A DNA stretch of 64,000 nucleotides, from positions 806,001 to 870,000 of the forward strand of contig VTFK01000146.1 in the NCBI GenBank assembly GCA_009617715.1, in the 5' to 3' direction. Positions 44,640 through 57,279 of the stretch are shown here, piece after piece. A program made the position numbers and the translations under genes. Numbering within the stretch: the first letter of the stretch is position 1; every line of letters starts with the position of its first letter. The notes under the pieces are model-generated. The model worked only from the letters and a program-made list of their open reading frames with translations, made no database searches and was not told the origin of the DNA. The DNA is from Plectrocnemia conspersa. Lineage: Eukaryota; Arthropoda; Insecta; Trichoptera; Polycentropodidae.

Positions 44640-46265
44640 ATATTTTTATTTTTATTTTTATTAATTTATTTAGCTTAATAGCTAATCTTTACATCTAACA
44701 AATTTAGTAAACATATATAAAAATATATAAAAAATACATAACAGAAAAAAAAATAAAAATATACAATAATAAAGTCTTAATATTATAATTTATTTCTATA
44801 TGTACGAAGGTGTTTTTTTTTCCATTTATGAAACCCGTTATATTTTTTTTTTGTTTCGATTTCTCTTGAAAGACTATTATATAAATCAAAACCTCCGTAC
44901 ATAATTCCCCTAGCCGTACTCGTTTTCTTATACTTAATTATCTTTAAATTTTTCTATTTCTAGTATTATATTTATGTACATCTTTATTTCTTATTAAATA
45001 CTTATTAAAATATTCTGGTAACATATTATTTTCTAACTTATATATAAATACTAAAACATTCATACTCAATATTTCTTGAACATTCAACCATTCTAATCTA
45101 TCAATCATACTTTTACAATTAGTTAATCTATTTTTTATTTAAGATTACCTCATTGCCCTATTTTGTAATTTTTTGCAACATTTGTTTATCTAATTTATTT
45201 AACATATTTAATAGTGTTGCACAATAATTAAAATGGGGCAATATTATACTATTGTAAATTTTTTTTTTTGTATTTATACTTAATATATTTCTTAATCTAG
45301 ATAATAAACCTATTTTTCTACTAATTTTTTTTAATATGTAATTACAATGTTCTTTAAAATTTAATTTTGTATCAACAATTACTCCTAAATATTTTATATT
45401 ATCTACTATTTCTATACTAGAGTTATTTATTACTATTTTGGTAATATTATCTAACACATTTTTATAATTAATAAACATACATTTAGTTTTATTCTCATTT
45501 AATTTAAGTACATTATTCTTTAACCATATTTCTAATATCCTTAGTTCATTATTTAAATTATTTACAATTTCTTTAATGTTATCACCTATGCAATACATTA
45601 ATGTGTCATCCGCAAATAGATGAATTTTACATTTTTTTCACGTTATTAACTATATCATTAATATACAAAACAAATAACAATGGTCCCAATTTAGACCCTT
45701 GTGGTACTCCATAAGACACTAATTTCTCTTCAGAATATACATTATTTATTTTAACTTTTTTGTTTTCTTTTATATAAGTAATTATTAAACCATCTTAAAA
45801 CTATATCACTTATACCTATACTCTCCAATTACTTTTTAACATTATTTTTTTCTGTCTATTGTTTCGAAGGCTCTCTTGAAATCCAAGAAAACTGCTCCAA
45901 TGATTTTGTTTGTATCCTTAGCCAACAGCCAATCATTTATCACTACTTGTAATGCAGTTTCAGTGGAATGCTTTTCTCTGAATCCCGATTGTTGTTCACA
46001 TATTATGTTTTGAGAAGTAATAAATTCCTTTAATTGTTTGATTACTACTTCTTCTATTATTTTTTCTATACACGGTAGCATGTTGATTGGTCTCATTTCT
46101 TCAACTTTTTTACTATTTTTTATTTTAGGTATAGATACAATAGTAGCAATCTTTAAATTTTCAGGCATTTCTCCTAAGGAGAGTGCTTTATTTATTAAAT
46201 AATTTAATTTAGTTCCTATTATTTCCCATGTTTCTTTAATTATATATTTACTACCATTTATATGG
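44640..46265 (-). mobile_element. 5'-truncated non-LTR retrotransposon (LINE), ORF2 part
   Basis: The element runs on the - strand from a truncation near 46265 to a 3' end near 44640. It carries the reverse-transcriptase palm and the C-terminal region (see the pseudogene entry). The 3' part recurs at 16925-17165 and 55671-56505. The family belongs among the CR1/Jockey-like clades by its GVPQGS..GPLLF and ADDT words and by the (AAAT)n tail of the + copy, but the exact clade is not decided. Confidence 0.75.
44890..46262 (-). pseudogene. LINE reverse transcriptase, broken
   Basis: In order on the - strand: a frame containing MPENLKIATIVSIPK and MRPINMLPCIEKIIEEVVIK, with motif A FLDFKRAFETID (about 45855-45892). 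Then motif B GVPQGSKLGPLLFVLYINDI (GVPQG at 45696-45710) and motif C FADDTLMY (45605-45616), so the catalytic aspartates of both motif A and FADD are present. Next a 146-codon frame with YLGVIVDTKLNF and ISRKIGLLSRLRNI, then the family's C-terminal tail with FDLYNSL-like words. A T-run at 45632-45638 causes a frameshift between motifs B and C, and further breaks lie near 45800 and 45150. The 5' part is missing. Not functional. Confidence 0.75.
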
Positions 46266-47194
46266 ACTGTTGTGCATCGTGGTGACCTAATGCAACAAAT
46301 ATTCGTTCAATACCTTAAGCACCGCATGACTCATGTACCATACATGTAAAAGCTCTGAAAACTCGCACGCTATTTTCCTTGAAAGAAAAATTCCCATAAG
46401 GCGTGAAATAAAATATTTAAACCATATGCGTTTGAATTCAACATAATTTTAAAATCAAACATAAGTTTCAATTTCATATATTGTTATCATAAGATTATTA
46501 TTTGTTTATTTTGAAAACTTTTCAATTTATTATAAAACGTAGAAACATTGAATATATATGTATTAATACATATTTACAATGCACCTTCTATAGCAAAACT
46601 TTCTATGCATGATTTAAACGTATCATATCTGCCATAAGCCCGGATGAAACAGGACCAAAGGATAATATGTACTGGTGTACAATATTTTATTTGATCAGAG
46701 CCAGTGGGAGGGTACAGGTATAGTTAATAACACGAACAGCAGAGATCGTCCATTATCCATTGTGCCTGTTGCGAGAGACTTACATAAGCCAGGGGTATGT
46801 GTTGTTTATTTTTCAATATTTTTTATCGTAGTAAAGTAATTAAATTTATCTTTTGTATCTTGAAAAACAAACATATTTTTGTATGATGTTATCTGTTTTT
46901 AATTATATGTTTAAAAAATAAGTATGAATATTAATTCAAGTGATAATGCATATAAAAATCAGTAATATTTTTTATCATATACTTTATTTAAATTATTAAA
47001 AAAATAAAAAAATTACTGATAAAAAAGCGATGCTTTAAGATTTTGTACATGCTCCTAGTGATACAAAGAATCCTATACCTTTATGCTACATGTGCAAAAT
47101 TAAATATATTCAAAATACTTGAATCAAAGATCGTTATGGGACGAAGCTTATAATTCAATTAATACATTTTCACTTATAATTATATGAATCATTA
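46266..47194. other. AT-rich spacer with small GC-richer patch
   Basis: 46620-46800 is slightly GC-richer. No coding frame or repeat recognised. Confidence 0.45.
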
Positions 47195-47294
47195 TATTGT
47201 ATCTCAGTTTAGTGGTTAATACCTAAAAACACCTGGATTTAAATCCCATATGTAATATACCATAATAATTTACAACAAATAAATAAATAAATTT
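47195..47294 (+). mobile_element. tRNA-like SINE, diverged copy
   Basis: An A-box-like TTTAGTGGTTAATACC is followed about 20 bases later by the B-box match GGATTTAAATCC (47235-47246), and the segment ends in (AAAT)n at 47277-47294. The order A-box, B-box, short A-rich tail is typical of SINEs. Confidence 0.5.
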
Positions 47295-47380
47295 TAGACT
47301 CATAATTTTCCCTTTCTGTATTATTATTTATAGTTGCACAAGCAGTCCTGCCGAAATGAGCGAGAGGGAGAAAAAATCAT

Positions 47381-47850
47381 AGCAAGAATATTTTTACAAA
47401 AATAGAAAAAATCGACTTCAAATAATGAATCTGAACTAAATTACAGTTGTTTGAGATATATGTAAAAATGTAATGCAGGTATAAGTAGCGGAACATTGCC
47501 TTCAAAAGCATTCACTTTCTAGGTAGTACTTTCACAATAAACATTATTGCAGTTTTTTGACGCGACTCCATTTGTGCTAAAATTTGTTTGAAAATTATTG
47601 TTGACTTTAATGCTTTTTGAACGTCTAAAAAATATTAGAAATGATTGGGAATATTCAACGACTGTAAATTAGTAACAGTAAATTTACTGCAGAAAAACTA
47701 GAAAAAACAGTCTCGAATCTATCCCGAAAATATTTTTTAAGATATGCCATTTCAGTAAAATCATATCGAAATACATTTTCACCAGTAGATATATATTTTT
47801 ACCAGTGAAAATATAAATTTTCTTGTAGGTGGTAGTAAAATTATATACTT
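47381..47850 (+). repeat. Repeat F, copy near 47.6 kb
   Basis: ATCGACTTCAAATAATGAAT, GGAACATTGCCTTCAAAAGC, ATTTCAGTAAAATCATATCG and ACCAGTAGATATATATTTTT match 33620-34300 in order and orientation. A further piece (CCAGTAGATATATATTTCTA) lies at 48075-48115, after the TA microsatellite. Confidence 0.7.
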
Positions 47851-47860
47851 TTAACTTTTC

Positions 47861-47972
<112 letters not shown>

Positions 47973-48390
47973 CATACGTATCATTATTTATTTATATCCG
48001 ATGTATAAAAGTTACAGTAAATGTGTATTTTTGGTAAAGTTATATTTTTAATAAGTCCAAATTAATTTTTCCCAGTAGATATATATTTCTACCAGTGAAA
48101 ATATAATTTAACTGATAAGCGCTAATATGATCCTCTATAACAGGCATGTCAAACAGTTGCGAAACGTCCATTTGCTGTTCAAACCCAAACCTAACATAAT
48201 GTCCAAAATACAAACTAAGCCAACTTATCTCTCAGGGTAAATAAGCGGAATAATAAATACAGACAAAGATCGCATCTCACATATTGATCTACAGTTTGTC
48301 TGTATTTCGATATTACACTATGTTTTAAAAATATAATAGCTATCCTTACCGATTTCACTTTTGGACTTTTAATATAAAAAGGCTGACCAA

Positions 48391-48640
48391 AGTATCTTCA
48401 AACCAAATGTTGGTCAATAGGAGAGCGCAAAAACAATTATCACTTCTCAGAAGGCAAAAATTCACGTCAAAAGCAATAAAATCGTGTCGGAGCCGTCGCA
48501 GTGGGAACGCTCGGTAACGAGCGTTCCCACTGCGACGAAGACGGCATGATTTTATTGCTTTTGACGTGGATTTTTGACTTCTGCGAAGTGATAATTGTTT
48601 TTTGCGCTCTTCTATTGGTCAAAATTCGGTTTAGACGTGC
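48391..48640. mobile_element. Palindromic fold-back element, about 250 bp
   Basis: Two arms of about 123 bases are near-perfect reverse complements around a GTAA centre (48514-48517). The innermost 20 bases (CGTCGCAGTGGGAACGCTCG, 48494-48513) pair exactly with 48518-48537. Half copies occur at 18486-18625, 39264-39392 and 21040-21112, so this is a repeat family whose full form here is a palindrome. No coding capacity. A fold-back MITE is the likely class. Confidence 0.8.
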
Positions 48641-49734
48641 TTTATTCGTTGCTCACTCGTAATATTCTTTAAAAAGTCATAAATATAAACGCTTTATAAT
48701 CGAGCGATGGGATGAATTCACTATATGGCAACACTGAGCAGGACTAATTATAAAGAAAATATTGAGTAGTGGCTCTGTGCACATTTACTGCCACTTCTCT
48801 CAAACTAATACATTACACTGCTTTGTTTGATCTTTATTTCACCCATATTCTAATATATTAATTTTAAATCATTCAATATTTTAATATCTTTATTGCATAC
48901 TCAAATTAGTAAAATATAATAAAGATATTTTCACACATCAAAATATCAACAACAAAAAAACAATTTATACAATAGTGAAAATATAAAAAAAATATCTTCC
49001 TGTCACACTTTTGTTTCAAACCGGAACGCAATTATTGAAAAGATCAATTTACTGAATATAAAATTTTAGTTTTCTAATAATAAAATCAAAATCTGTAAGT
49101 CTGCACCACATCACTTTTAAAAAAAATGAGAAATACAGATCTTCCCAATAAATGAACACAAAAATAATGCGCTTTAACAATAATAAAGGAGAAACTATTT
49201 CAACCGTTTCGTTGATTTCAGGTAGGAACGGTCCGTTCCTTTCTCAACGCTCGCAGCATTTCATAAAATATAAAAAATATTGTTTATATGAGTGAAATGC
49301 ATTATTTTAAACGGGAACGGCTTTCCAGAGAGTTTTGGGTAACTCACTCATTCGCAAAATTATTAAAAAGAATCTTGAAACAATTATTACAATAAAGCGG
49401 GTTTTTCTAAATAGTATTCAGTAGAGTAAAGTTAATTTGATTTAAAAAAATATTCCATATTCAATCATATTAGATTTATTGTATAATAATACAATAGAAG
49501 CTTTTTTTTGGTTAATATTAAAAGTATAAATAGTACATTCCAAAAATAATGCTTAATTACAATAGCCAGTAGCAAATATCAAATAGGACTTGAAAAAATC
49601 ACCTACAGTTAATATGCTATGTATGTACAATACATAGAGGTTTCATTTTAATAAAAAAAATCACAGAATCTCACATATTTTCTTATAAAAATCATATACA
49701 TACAGTATTATGAAGAAATAATTAATTAGATTCA
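48641..49734. other. AT-rich DNA with GC-richer patch at 49200-49350
   Basis: No gene or repeat recognised. 49200-49350 is unique-looking and somewhat GC-richer. Confidence 0.45.
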
Positions 49735-51150
49735 TAATTATAACAAAAACATGCTGACAAATAAAAAACAATTAGTAAGTCGTAATCATAAAAATATTGT
49801 TATAATATTTATATTAAATTGAAGGACATAGCAACAGTCTAAAAATATAAAAAAGAAATAACAATCTTTAAAAAAAATACTAGTTTTGAACCAGAATCCA
49901 CTTCAAAAACAATATTATCAAGATTAATCCATTGTCTTTAGCTAATCTTTATAAGAATAATAATACTAAAAAAATTAATCAATATTATCACAGTAGATTA
50001 GATTTTACAAATTTCTTTGAAGGTGAAAAAATACTATTTTGGATTTTTCTAGAAAAAATTTAGAGAATAAACACAGGTCGAGAAGAGTTTGAGTGCTAAT
50101 CAAAAATCCCTGTCCCTTTTCTTACTACCTGCTTTGAATGCATCTGTGAAATTAGAGGATTAAAATCGATATTTGTCATCAAATTTGTAATTTTTTTCAA
50201 CAAAAAAACATACAATGAGAGTTCTTGAAAAACTTCACAATTTTTCATAAAATCAGAAATTATCAATTCGCATTTTTTTCGAGTAATAATTCTCGAAAAG
50301 GATCACTTTTTGACGAATTTCATCGAATGCTTCAGATCCTCCTCAAATAAATTTAAAACAAGCATTAAAAAGCACCAATGAAAGCTTATACAAATATTAT
50401 TTATTCTTTAAAATATTTTTTTTTTTAAAAAAAACAAATAAAATCACAGAATTTATCAAAAAATAAAACTTTAAAAACATATATAATATTCTTCTGTATT
50501 AAAAATAAATATGTATGTATCCTAAAACAAAATACATGAAATTAATTCAATTTAATACAGAAATTAAATTATTATTTTCAATAATATTTTATGTAATAAA
50601 TATGTTAACATAATTACTACAAATATAAACAAATGTGTAGAAAACCATAAATAAAACCATAATAGAATATACAAAAAAAAAAAAGATAAGTTTCCTGAAT
50701 ATTTTTTAAAAGTAATAATAATACTTGTCTAAATTTTTTTCTTATATTATGTATTACCGTTATCAATAAATGGCAATGTATGCGAACTATTTAGGTAAAT
50801 CTTAAAGCAGATATTTACCTTTTTTATACATAAAGATTTTGAGCATAATTTGTGTAAGTTTAATATGTCAAAATCGATAATAAAAGTTTGTTGTGTATTT
50901 ATAATCCTTACATAATTACAACAAAAAACAATTTGCAAGTAATAATCATTAATATATTGTTATCAAATTATATTTATTTTAAAATAAGGGACATAGCAAC
51001 AATATAAAAATATACATAATTAATTATCCTTTTAAACATTACTGGTTTTGAACCAGAATTTTATCAAGGCTAACCCATTGTTTTTAGCTAATCCCTATAA
51101 TAAAAATACCAAAAAGATTAATATAGTATGTTATCACAATAAATGATTTC
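49735..51150. repeat. Direct repeat with about 1165-bp period, includes satellite monomers
   Basis: AACAAAAAACAATTAGTAAG, GGACATAGCAAC, TTTTGAACCAGAAT and TTTAGCTAATC between 49743 and 49955 recur in order at 50920-51095. The first unit includes inverted-type satellite cores at about 50120 (CTTACTACCTGCTTTGAATG) and the segment shared with 42400-43400. It is partial tandem amplification of the satellite-bearing unit. Confidence 0.6.
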
Positions 51151-53219
51151 AGTCAAAATAATTTTAAAAATATTATTGCACCAGAAAAAAACATATTGTT
51201 TTTAAGAAAGTATTAGTAAAAAAAATTTTTGATCACAAAAAAATATATTTAATACAATCACAAAAATAAATTTTTTAATAATATAATACTATTTATTAAC
51301 CAGTAAAATATATTACAATAAAAATGTATTATGTTTTTTATATATTGTTAATAAACAAAGTTAATTGCTTTTTGGTGTTCTGAAAAATTAAAAAATTAAA
51401 TATTGCACTACAGATATAATAGATAAGAGTATCTAATAAAAACTTTTTTTTATAATATTGTTACTGTATAATTACAGTATAATAAATATATTTGTTTAAT
51501 ACACATAGTTGTATAATTATAATATATCACAATAATTGTACCATGTTACATTATATATATGAAATATCTGTTGATATCTATAGTACAATATTTTTTTTTT
51601 TAATTTCTAAGAACACCAAAAAGCAACTTTGTTTATTACAATAACGCATATAACCAATTTTTTTCCTCAATGTGCTGCTACATAAATTATCAGCCCATGC
51701 CTTTTTGTTCGGCGAAAAATATCTTATCTTTATGCCATGTATAACAGCTATGTTTAAAACAATGGTACTCGATAAACAAAATAACAAAGAAAAAATACTT
51801 CGTTATTACAGAGATCCATTAATTGCCTATATTTCAGATTCAATATTGATTTTCGAAACGAATAATGTCTAGAGTAAATTATTGATTATAATATTTTTTA
51901 ATCATAATGGTAGCAGGTATATTTAAAATTAAACTTTGAAATAATTTAAAGTAAGAATCACTTAATGCAGTATTCTTTTATAATTAAAATAATTAGAACT
52001 TGATTTTGTTATTTTTCATAACTATATAACTATATAATCGTTTAATTTTAGATTTGGAAATAGTTAAAAGCAGCTAATAAACTCTAGATATTATATTCTG
52101 GCATTTCATTTTATCATGATTTATTTCACGATTTATTAAACATAAATTTAGTTAATATTTGAAACGATTTATATAAATAGTATTCACAAAAATAAATATT
52201 TATATAATATACAATACTACTACATGAATTAATGTTTCACTTTAATCTGTTTTTTATTCGTTTTAATATATATTTCAAATATATGTATTAAATAAAAAAA
52301 ACATTAATATTTTTTAGGTAAAAATGTTTTTTATCATTTTTTTACAATAAAGATTAGATAAAAATTATATGTCCAGTACGATAGATTAGTGATGAATAAT
52401 ACTTGAAACGGTTCTTGAATTCTACATGAAACTTTGTGTTTTTGAAATTTAATCAGAATTAATAGAATAAATAATTTTTCGATCATGATTATATATATTG
52501 ATGATTATAATTAGATATAATAAAATCCTTTAATAATCTACTTCAGCGCATAGAGAATATCACATATTTATATGTGATGATATAAATGTATCGCTTGAAT
52601 TGAAAATATTTTTACATATTAATTACGAAACCACGTATACGACTCACGAGACACGAGTCAGCTGCTCGTCATTTATATATACAATAATATTAACTGCGGC
52701 ACGAAAATTATTAGATTTTTTAGTGAAGAATGATTACTTAATTTTAACAAAATTTTATAATGCGATAATTACTCTAAAAATAACAAGTTGTACATTCTTA
52801 AACTAACTACAGTATACTTATATAAAAATATAATTTTCAAAAAACTGTTTTTAAAAATTAAGAAAAAAAAATTATCTACCGTAAAAATTTTAAAGTCAAT
52901 TAAATCAATGCATTGTGTATCATAATCAATAATTAAAATGATTTAAATAATACCGTAATATTTTATAGAATATTTTTTTTTAAATATTCTATAATTTTTG
53001 TAGAGTTCAACTTTTAATAATCTCAATAGAAATCTAGCTTTAATTTAATTAATTTATTTATTCTAGTTAAATCATAAAATAAAATTGAATTGAGAATCAT
53101 CTTCATAAAAAAAAATAGCTAATTACAGACATGAAATCGTGTTGTATCTCTGCGTATAAATTGAGTTTCATATTGTTGTTTTATCATAGATTACGAAAGT
53201 AGAACGTTTAAAAACCATT
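51151..53219. other. AT-rich non-coding DNA
   Basis: Very AT-rich. Short frames on both strands overlap and have AT-driven composition. Nothing is supported as a gene. Confidence 0.55.
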
Positions 53220-53530
53220 TAATACTATACACCCTTTACGCGTTCGATTAATTCCATCGTCGGATTGACAGTCCCTGGCCACTGTATAGGAGTGAGCGGT
53301 TATTGAACACCTGGGCCCAGGTAACTGCCGCTTCTTTGTTATATAGGCAGCGAGATGCGTAACACCAGTAACCATCAGCCTCTTTCTACCAACACACGGA
53401 AAGCCACCGGGACATTATGCCCCGCAGGTACCAATACATAAGTATAAAGCGACTCGAGACCGATTTGAACTCCTAACTCTTTCCGAGAGGCGAAATCAGC
53501 CAGTCCAATGCCAATGGCAACAGGTAAGCG
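53220..53530. other. GC-richer island with a minus-strand open frame
   Basis: The island carries a 79-codon - frame (53375-53614) whose middle reads RLPVAIGIGLADFASRKELG. There is no clear splice donor or acceptor and no known family. It may be a fragment of a retro-inserted transcript or repeat; no second copy is in the window. Confidence 0.3.
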
Positions 53531-53811
53531 CCAAAGAGTTAAAAATTGAATGTATGTATGTATATATGTGTATGGAACGAGTTTTGAGAGACGGATTCGC
53601 GGGCGACGAAGCATTTTAGCATCTCAGTTTGATTATCTATCCTTTTGTTACTTCAGATCTTCGCCAGCTCTGACATCATTGAAAACAGTAACAGAAATAA
53701 TATCTAAGATTCAAATGCAATCATATTGTTTATCCTGAGTGACCACCTCGCTTTGCACATATTGATAAAAAATACAAAAAAGTGATCAATACTACTTTAT
53801 TAATATATTAA

Positions 53812-53900
53812 CCAGCACAATATATAAGTGTAAGTCAATGACTAAAACTTGAAAGACCTGGATTCGAATCCTATATGAGCCTCAGTGTTATTCAATTTGT
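53812..53900 (+). mobile_element. tRNA-like SINE, copy 3
   Basis: The head CCAGCACAATATATAAG and B-box GGATTCGAATCC (53860-53871) match the - strand copy at 23960-24037 word for word over most of their length. Confidence 0.55.
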
Positions 53901-54239
53901 ATCGCTTCTGGAAGATCAGAATTAATGATTATCATATTTTTATAATTGCAATGGATCATATTTTACGGATTATATCGTGATAAAAAAATACAATAAATCA
54001 AGCTAAATCTTATTGATCTAAATCATTTCAAGCCAAAGAATATTGACATATTATTTGTAAGCTGTAATAATATTTTATTAATAATAAAATAAGCGTCACT
54101 GATATACAAACTTTGATTTGGGTCAAATGTCCCACTATTTACTATTAAGTTTTGGTTTGGTTTACCTTGTTATAACACATTGGACTTACGCAAGTCCTGT
54201 TACAACATAAGAATTAATAAATAAATAAACTGTTGTATG
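53901..54239. other. AT-rich spacer
   Basis: No recognisable feature. Confidence 0.45.
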
Positions 54240-54376
54240 AATTGTTATAAATAAATATAGTGTTTTTATTTATTATTTCTTCAGTTATATATGTATGTAA
54301 ATATATAACCATCTATGGTACCTCAAAACAGTGAATGATTGGCCACCGTACATGTACGGCGATACCGCTCAAAAAG
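54240..54376. mobile_element. piggyBac-like repeat, right-end fragment
   Basis: TTATATATGTATGTAAATAT, GGTACCTCAAAACAGTG and CACCGTACATGTACGGCGAT match the right end of the MITE at 2429-2893. The terminal CTCAAAGGG is altered to CTCAAAAAG. Confidence 0.55.
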
Positions 54377-54464
54377 TAAGAATGTGTTACATTACTCCAA
54401 AATAAATTAAATAAAATATTTAAGCAAGGCACACGTTCTTGATATAAATGCGTTTTAATATTCA

Positions 54465-54709
54465 GCTATTGTTAAATCATTAGAGCAATTTTCTAGGATT
54501 TCAAGAGAGCTTTTGAAACCAATTTACAGAAAAATAATGTTGAAGAAATTAGAAGTTATATGTATAAGTGAAAAATGTATATTGCTTCGATATTTATTTA
54601 AAAAGAGAAAATTATATTTTTCGGTTTACCACAAGGGTCCAAATTAGGACCATTATAGTTTATATTTATTATATATTATTGATATAAATAATAACATTAA
54701 AACATGTAA
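54465..54709 (+). pseudogene. LINE reverse-transcriptase fragment (left of the MITE)
   Basis: The + frames read DFKRAFET (motif A) and GLPQGSKLGPL (motif B), with stops between. It matches the - strand LINE at 44.6-46.3 kb. At 54709 the LINE is cut by a MITE exactly where the other copy continues TGTAAAATTCA toward FADD. Confidence 0.7.
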
Positions 54710-55667
54710 TGCCTGCACTACACTTTCTGGAAGTTGACCAAGGTTAGCCAAAGACGGAGAATATAGTGGGTTACTTCGGTCTAAAATCTCTCGGAAGTTT
54801 CGAAACTTTCAACAACTTCGAAACTTTCGAGCGCGAGCGGTGAGATACCCATTTCGCTCTCTCGCGTGTTAAGTGACGAGAGTCAGAGAAATAATGATAT
54901 GGTGTTTTGCAAACTGAGATAGAACGAGTAACTCGGTTCAATTTCAGTATGCGCGTAGGCGTTCTATGGTCAACATGCATGTCGAGCGCTGCATCGTGGT
55001 CACGTGGTCAAGTTATAATACCACATGCTTATCGGGGACTTCAACAGACTCTTACTGACATCTTTGAATATTTTAGGGCACCAAAAGGGATTAATTATAT
55101 TTTTGGTAGTATATTCTTCTAACAGATATCGTTATTATATTTTTTTCATATAAAATTAAATAATTAAAAAATAATTAGTGGTACTTGATTTTGTTAAAAA
55201 AAATCGTTTCGAATATCCTTATGTATCGGTTTATATAAATGTTACACCATAACGAATTCTTATTTAGAATCGATGGCGACAAATTCTAGGATAGTCACAG
55301 ATGTGGTGTTCGTATTCTGAAGTATCATTTTTATGCCTTATGGCATTTTGCTAAGGCCGATAAAGATTTTGCGTAAATTGAATATTTACGACCGAAAAGT
55401 TTTCACTGATATTGTATTGGTGTGTGCCCACACAAACTTTTATAATTATTAGTAGTGTAATTTTAATAATATGACAATTTAAAAATTGCGATTATTTGGC
55501 ACATTTTTCGATCGCGCGCAAATATGCCGGCTGTACGTGACAGAAGCCGCCGTCTGGACGGCATGTGAAATTTGCAACAGTGTGGTCGCTTACTCGAAGT
55601 CGTAGGTCTCGGCCGACTTCAGTTGTAACTTCGGTTCGGACAACTTCCAGAGAGTTTAGTGTAGGCA
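54710..55667 (+). mobile_element. PIF/Harbinger-type MITE, copy 2 (958 bp), inserted in a LINE
   Basis: Terminal repeats TGCCTGCACTACACTTTCTG and, read from the right end, TGCCTACACTAAACTCTCTG. TAA flanks both sides (54707-54709 and 55668-55670). Removing the element and one TAA restores the LINE sequence TGTAAAATACAA, which aligns to TGTAAAATTCAT in the LINE at 45.6 kb. TA plus an extra A at one end is an equivalent reading, but the symmetric ends favour TAA. Interior as in 19064-20063, including a 71-codon frame at 54907-55122. No transposase. Confidence 0.75.
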
Positions 55668-55670
55668 TAA

Positions 55671-56505
55671 AATACAATTGTTTGTTGCATAAGTGATAAT
55701 GTTAAAGAAATTGTAACTACATAACTTAAATAATGAATTAAGTATAATAGAAATACGGTTAAAAAATAATATACTTGAATTAATTCAAGTATATAAAAAT
55801 TAATATATCTGAATAAAACTAAATATAAATGATTTTTCTATTATAGAAATAGTTGATAATATAAAATATTTATGAGTAATTGTAAATAAAAAAAATAAGG
55901 GACATTGTTACTATTACACATATTAAAAAATATGTATATTATCTAGGATGTGATATATGTTAAGTATAAATATATAAAAAATAATCTATAATAGTATTAT
56001 GTTGCCCCACTTAAATAATTGTGCAACAATATTATATAAGCTTAATAAATTAGTTAAAACTATGTTGCCAAAAATATAAAATAAAGCAATGAGAGTAGAT
56101 TTAAAAAAATAGATGTATGATCGAAATATTTAAAAGAAATATTAAAGATAATTTTTTTAGTATTAATACATACTAAGTTGAAAAAAAAATATGTAACTAG
56201 AGTATTTTATAAAAAAAATAGAGATGTAATACTAGAAATAAGGACAATTTAAGGATAGTTAGTTATAAGCAGACGAGTACGGCCAGGGGAATATTTTACG
56301 GCGGTGTGAATTTATATATTAATATTCCTAGGACAATCCGCAAATTAAAAATGTATAGAGTTTCCTCAAAAGAATAAAAAAACATCTGCATTAAGATATA
56401 CATTTTAATATTATATTTTGATTAAATGTGTATATTGTATGAACAATATGCTATATTAGTTTAATTAATTAATAAATTTAATCAAATAAATAAATAAATA
56501 TTCTG
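55671..56505 (+). mobile_element. LINE, 3' part after the MITE, with (AAAT)n tail
   Basis: It resumes with CISDNVKEIV-type codons, equivalent to CIGDNIKEIV in the 45-kb copy, after loss of the ADDTLMY codons. It continues to AGACGAGTACGGCCAGGGGA (the 3' segment also found at 16925-17165) and ends in (AAAT)n near 56475-56505. Many stops. Confidence 0.7.
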
Positions 56506-56815
56506 TTTCGTATATGAGAGTCATAAATGTATTATCGTTAGATATTTCTAATAAATATGGTATTATTCTGATGCTTTTACTTTACATTACGTTTCATGAA
56601 TCAAGACATTAAAGCTTATTTTAATTTAAAAAAATAATTATAATTTACAATATATATCCTTCATAAAAATGTCGTTAGCTATTTCAAATGAAATATGGTC
56701 ATTTAAAATTGAAAAATATTTTCTAATGCCATTGAATAATATACATTCCAGAGTGATTTTATCGTTGCTTATGAATTGACATAAGTTTTCATGATAAACA
56801 TCGATAACCATATAT
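56506..56815. other. AT-rich spacer
   Basis: Nothing recognisable. Confidence 0.45.
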
Positions 56816-56905
56816 ATCTATACTATAAAACAGAAAATATATGTGTCTGTCTGTCTGTCGCAAGGACTCCTCCCAAACGGTGAACAGTAGCGACGTGACA
56901 TTTGC
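56816..56905. repeat. CTGT-rich repeat end, shared with about 15190-15220
   Basis: CTATACTATAAAAC, TGTCTGTCTGTCTGTCGCAA and GGACTCCTCCCAAAC resemble TATGTCTGTCACAAGAACTC-CTCCTAAA at 15193-15222. This kind of leader is common at the ends of dispersed arthropod repeats. The family is not determined. Confidence 0.4.
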
Positions 56906-57279
56906 ACATTAATTGACTGCAATTCTTAGGTCAACTATGCTATTTTAAATTTTCAACTTTTAAATTGAAAGTTGAGCTGAGTAAAAATATTGTACATCTC
57001 CAAGTATTGAAATAAATTTAAATAATAAGATAAATAAAATTATTTTTCATGAAGTAAAATCTCGGTAAAGAAAGTTAAATATAAAAATTAATAATAATTG
57101 TCATTCGTAACATGTTTCTCATAAATATATACACATTTAAAACTATGTTTATGTCTGTTGACATTTTTTTTACTTTGGATTTTTCATATGATAGGCTAAA
57201 ACATCGATAAGAAACTGAGATAAAATCGGATCAATTGGATAATTAAATTACAAATTTTCCAACTGCACCAGTGGGCGTC

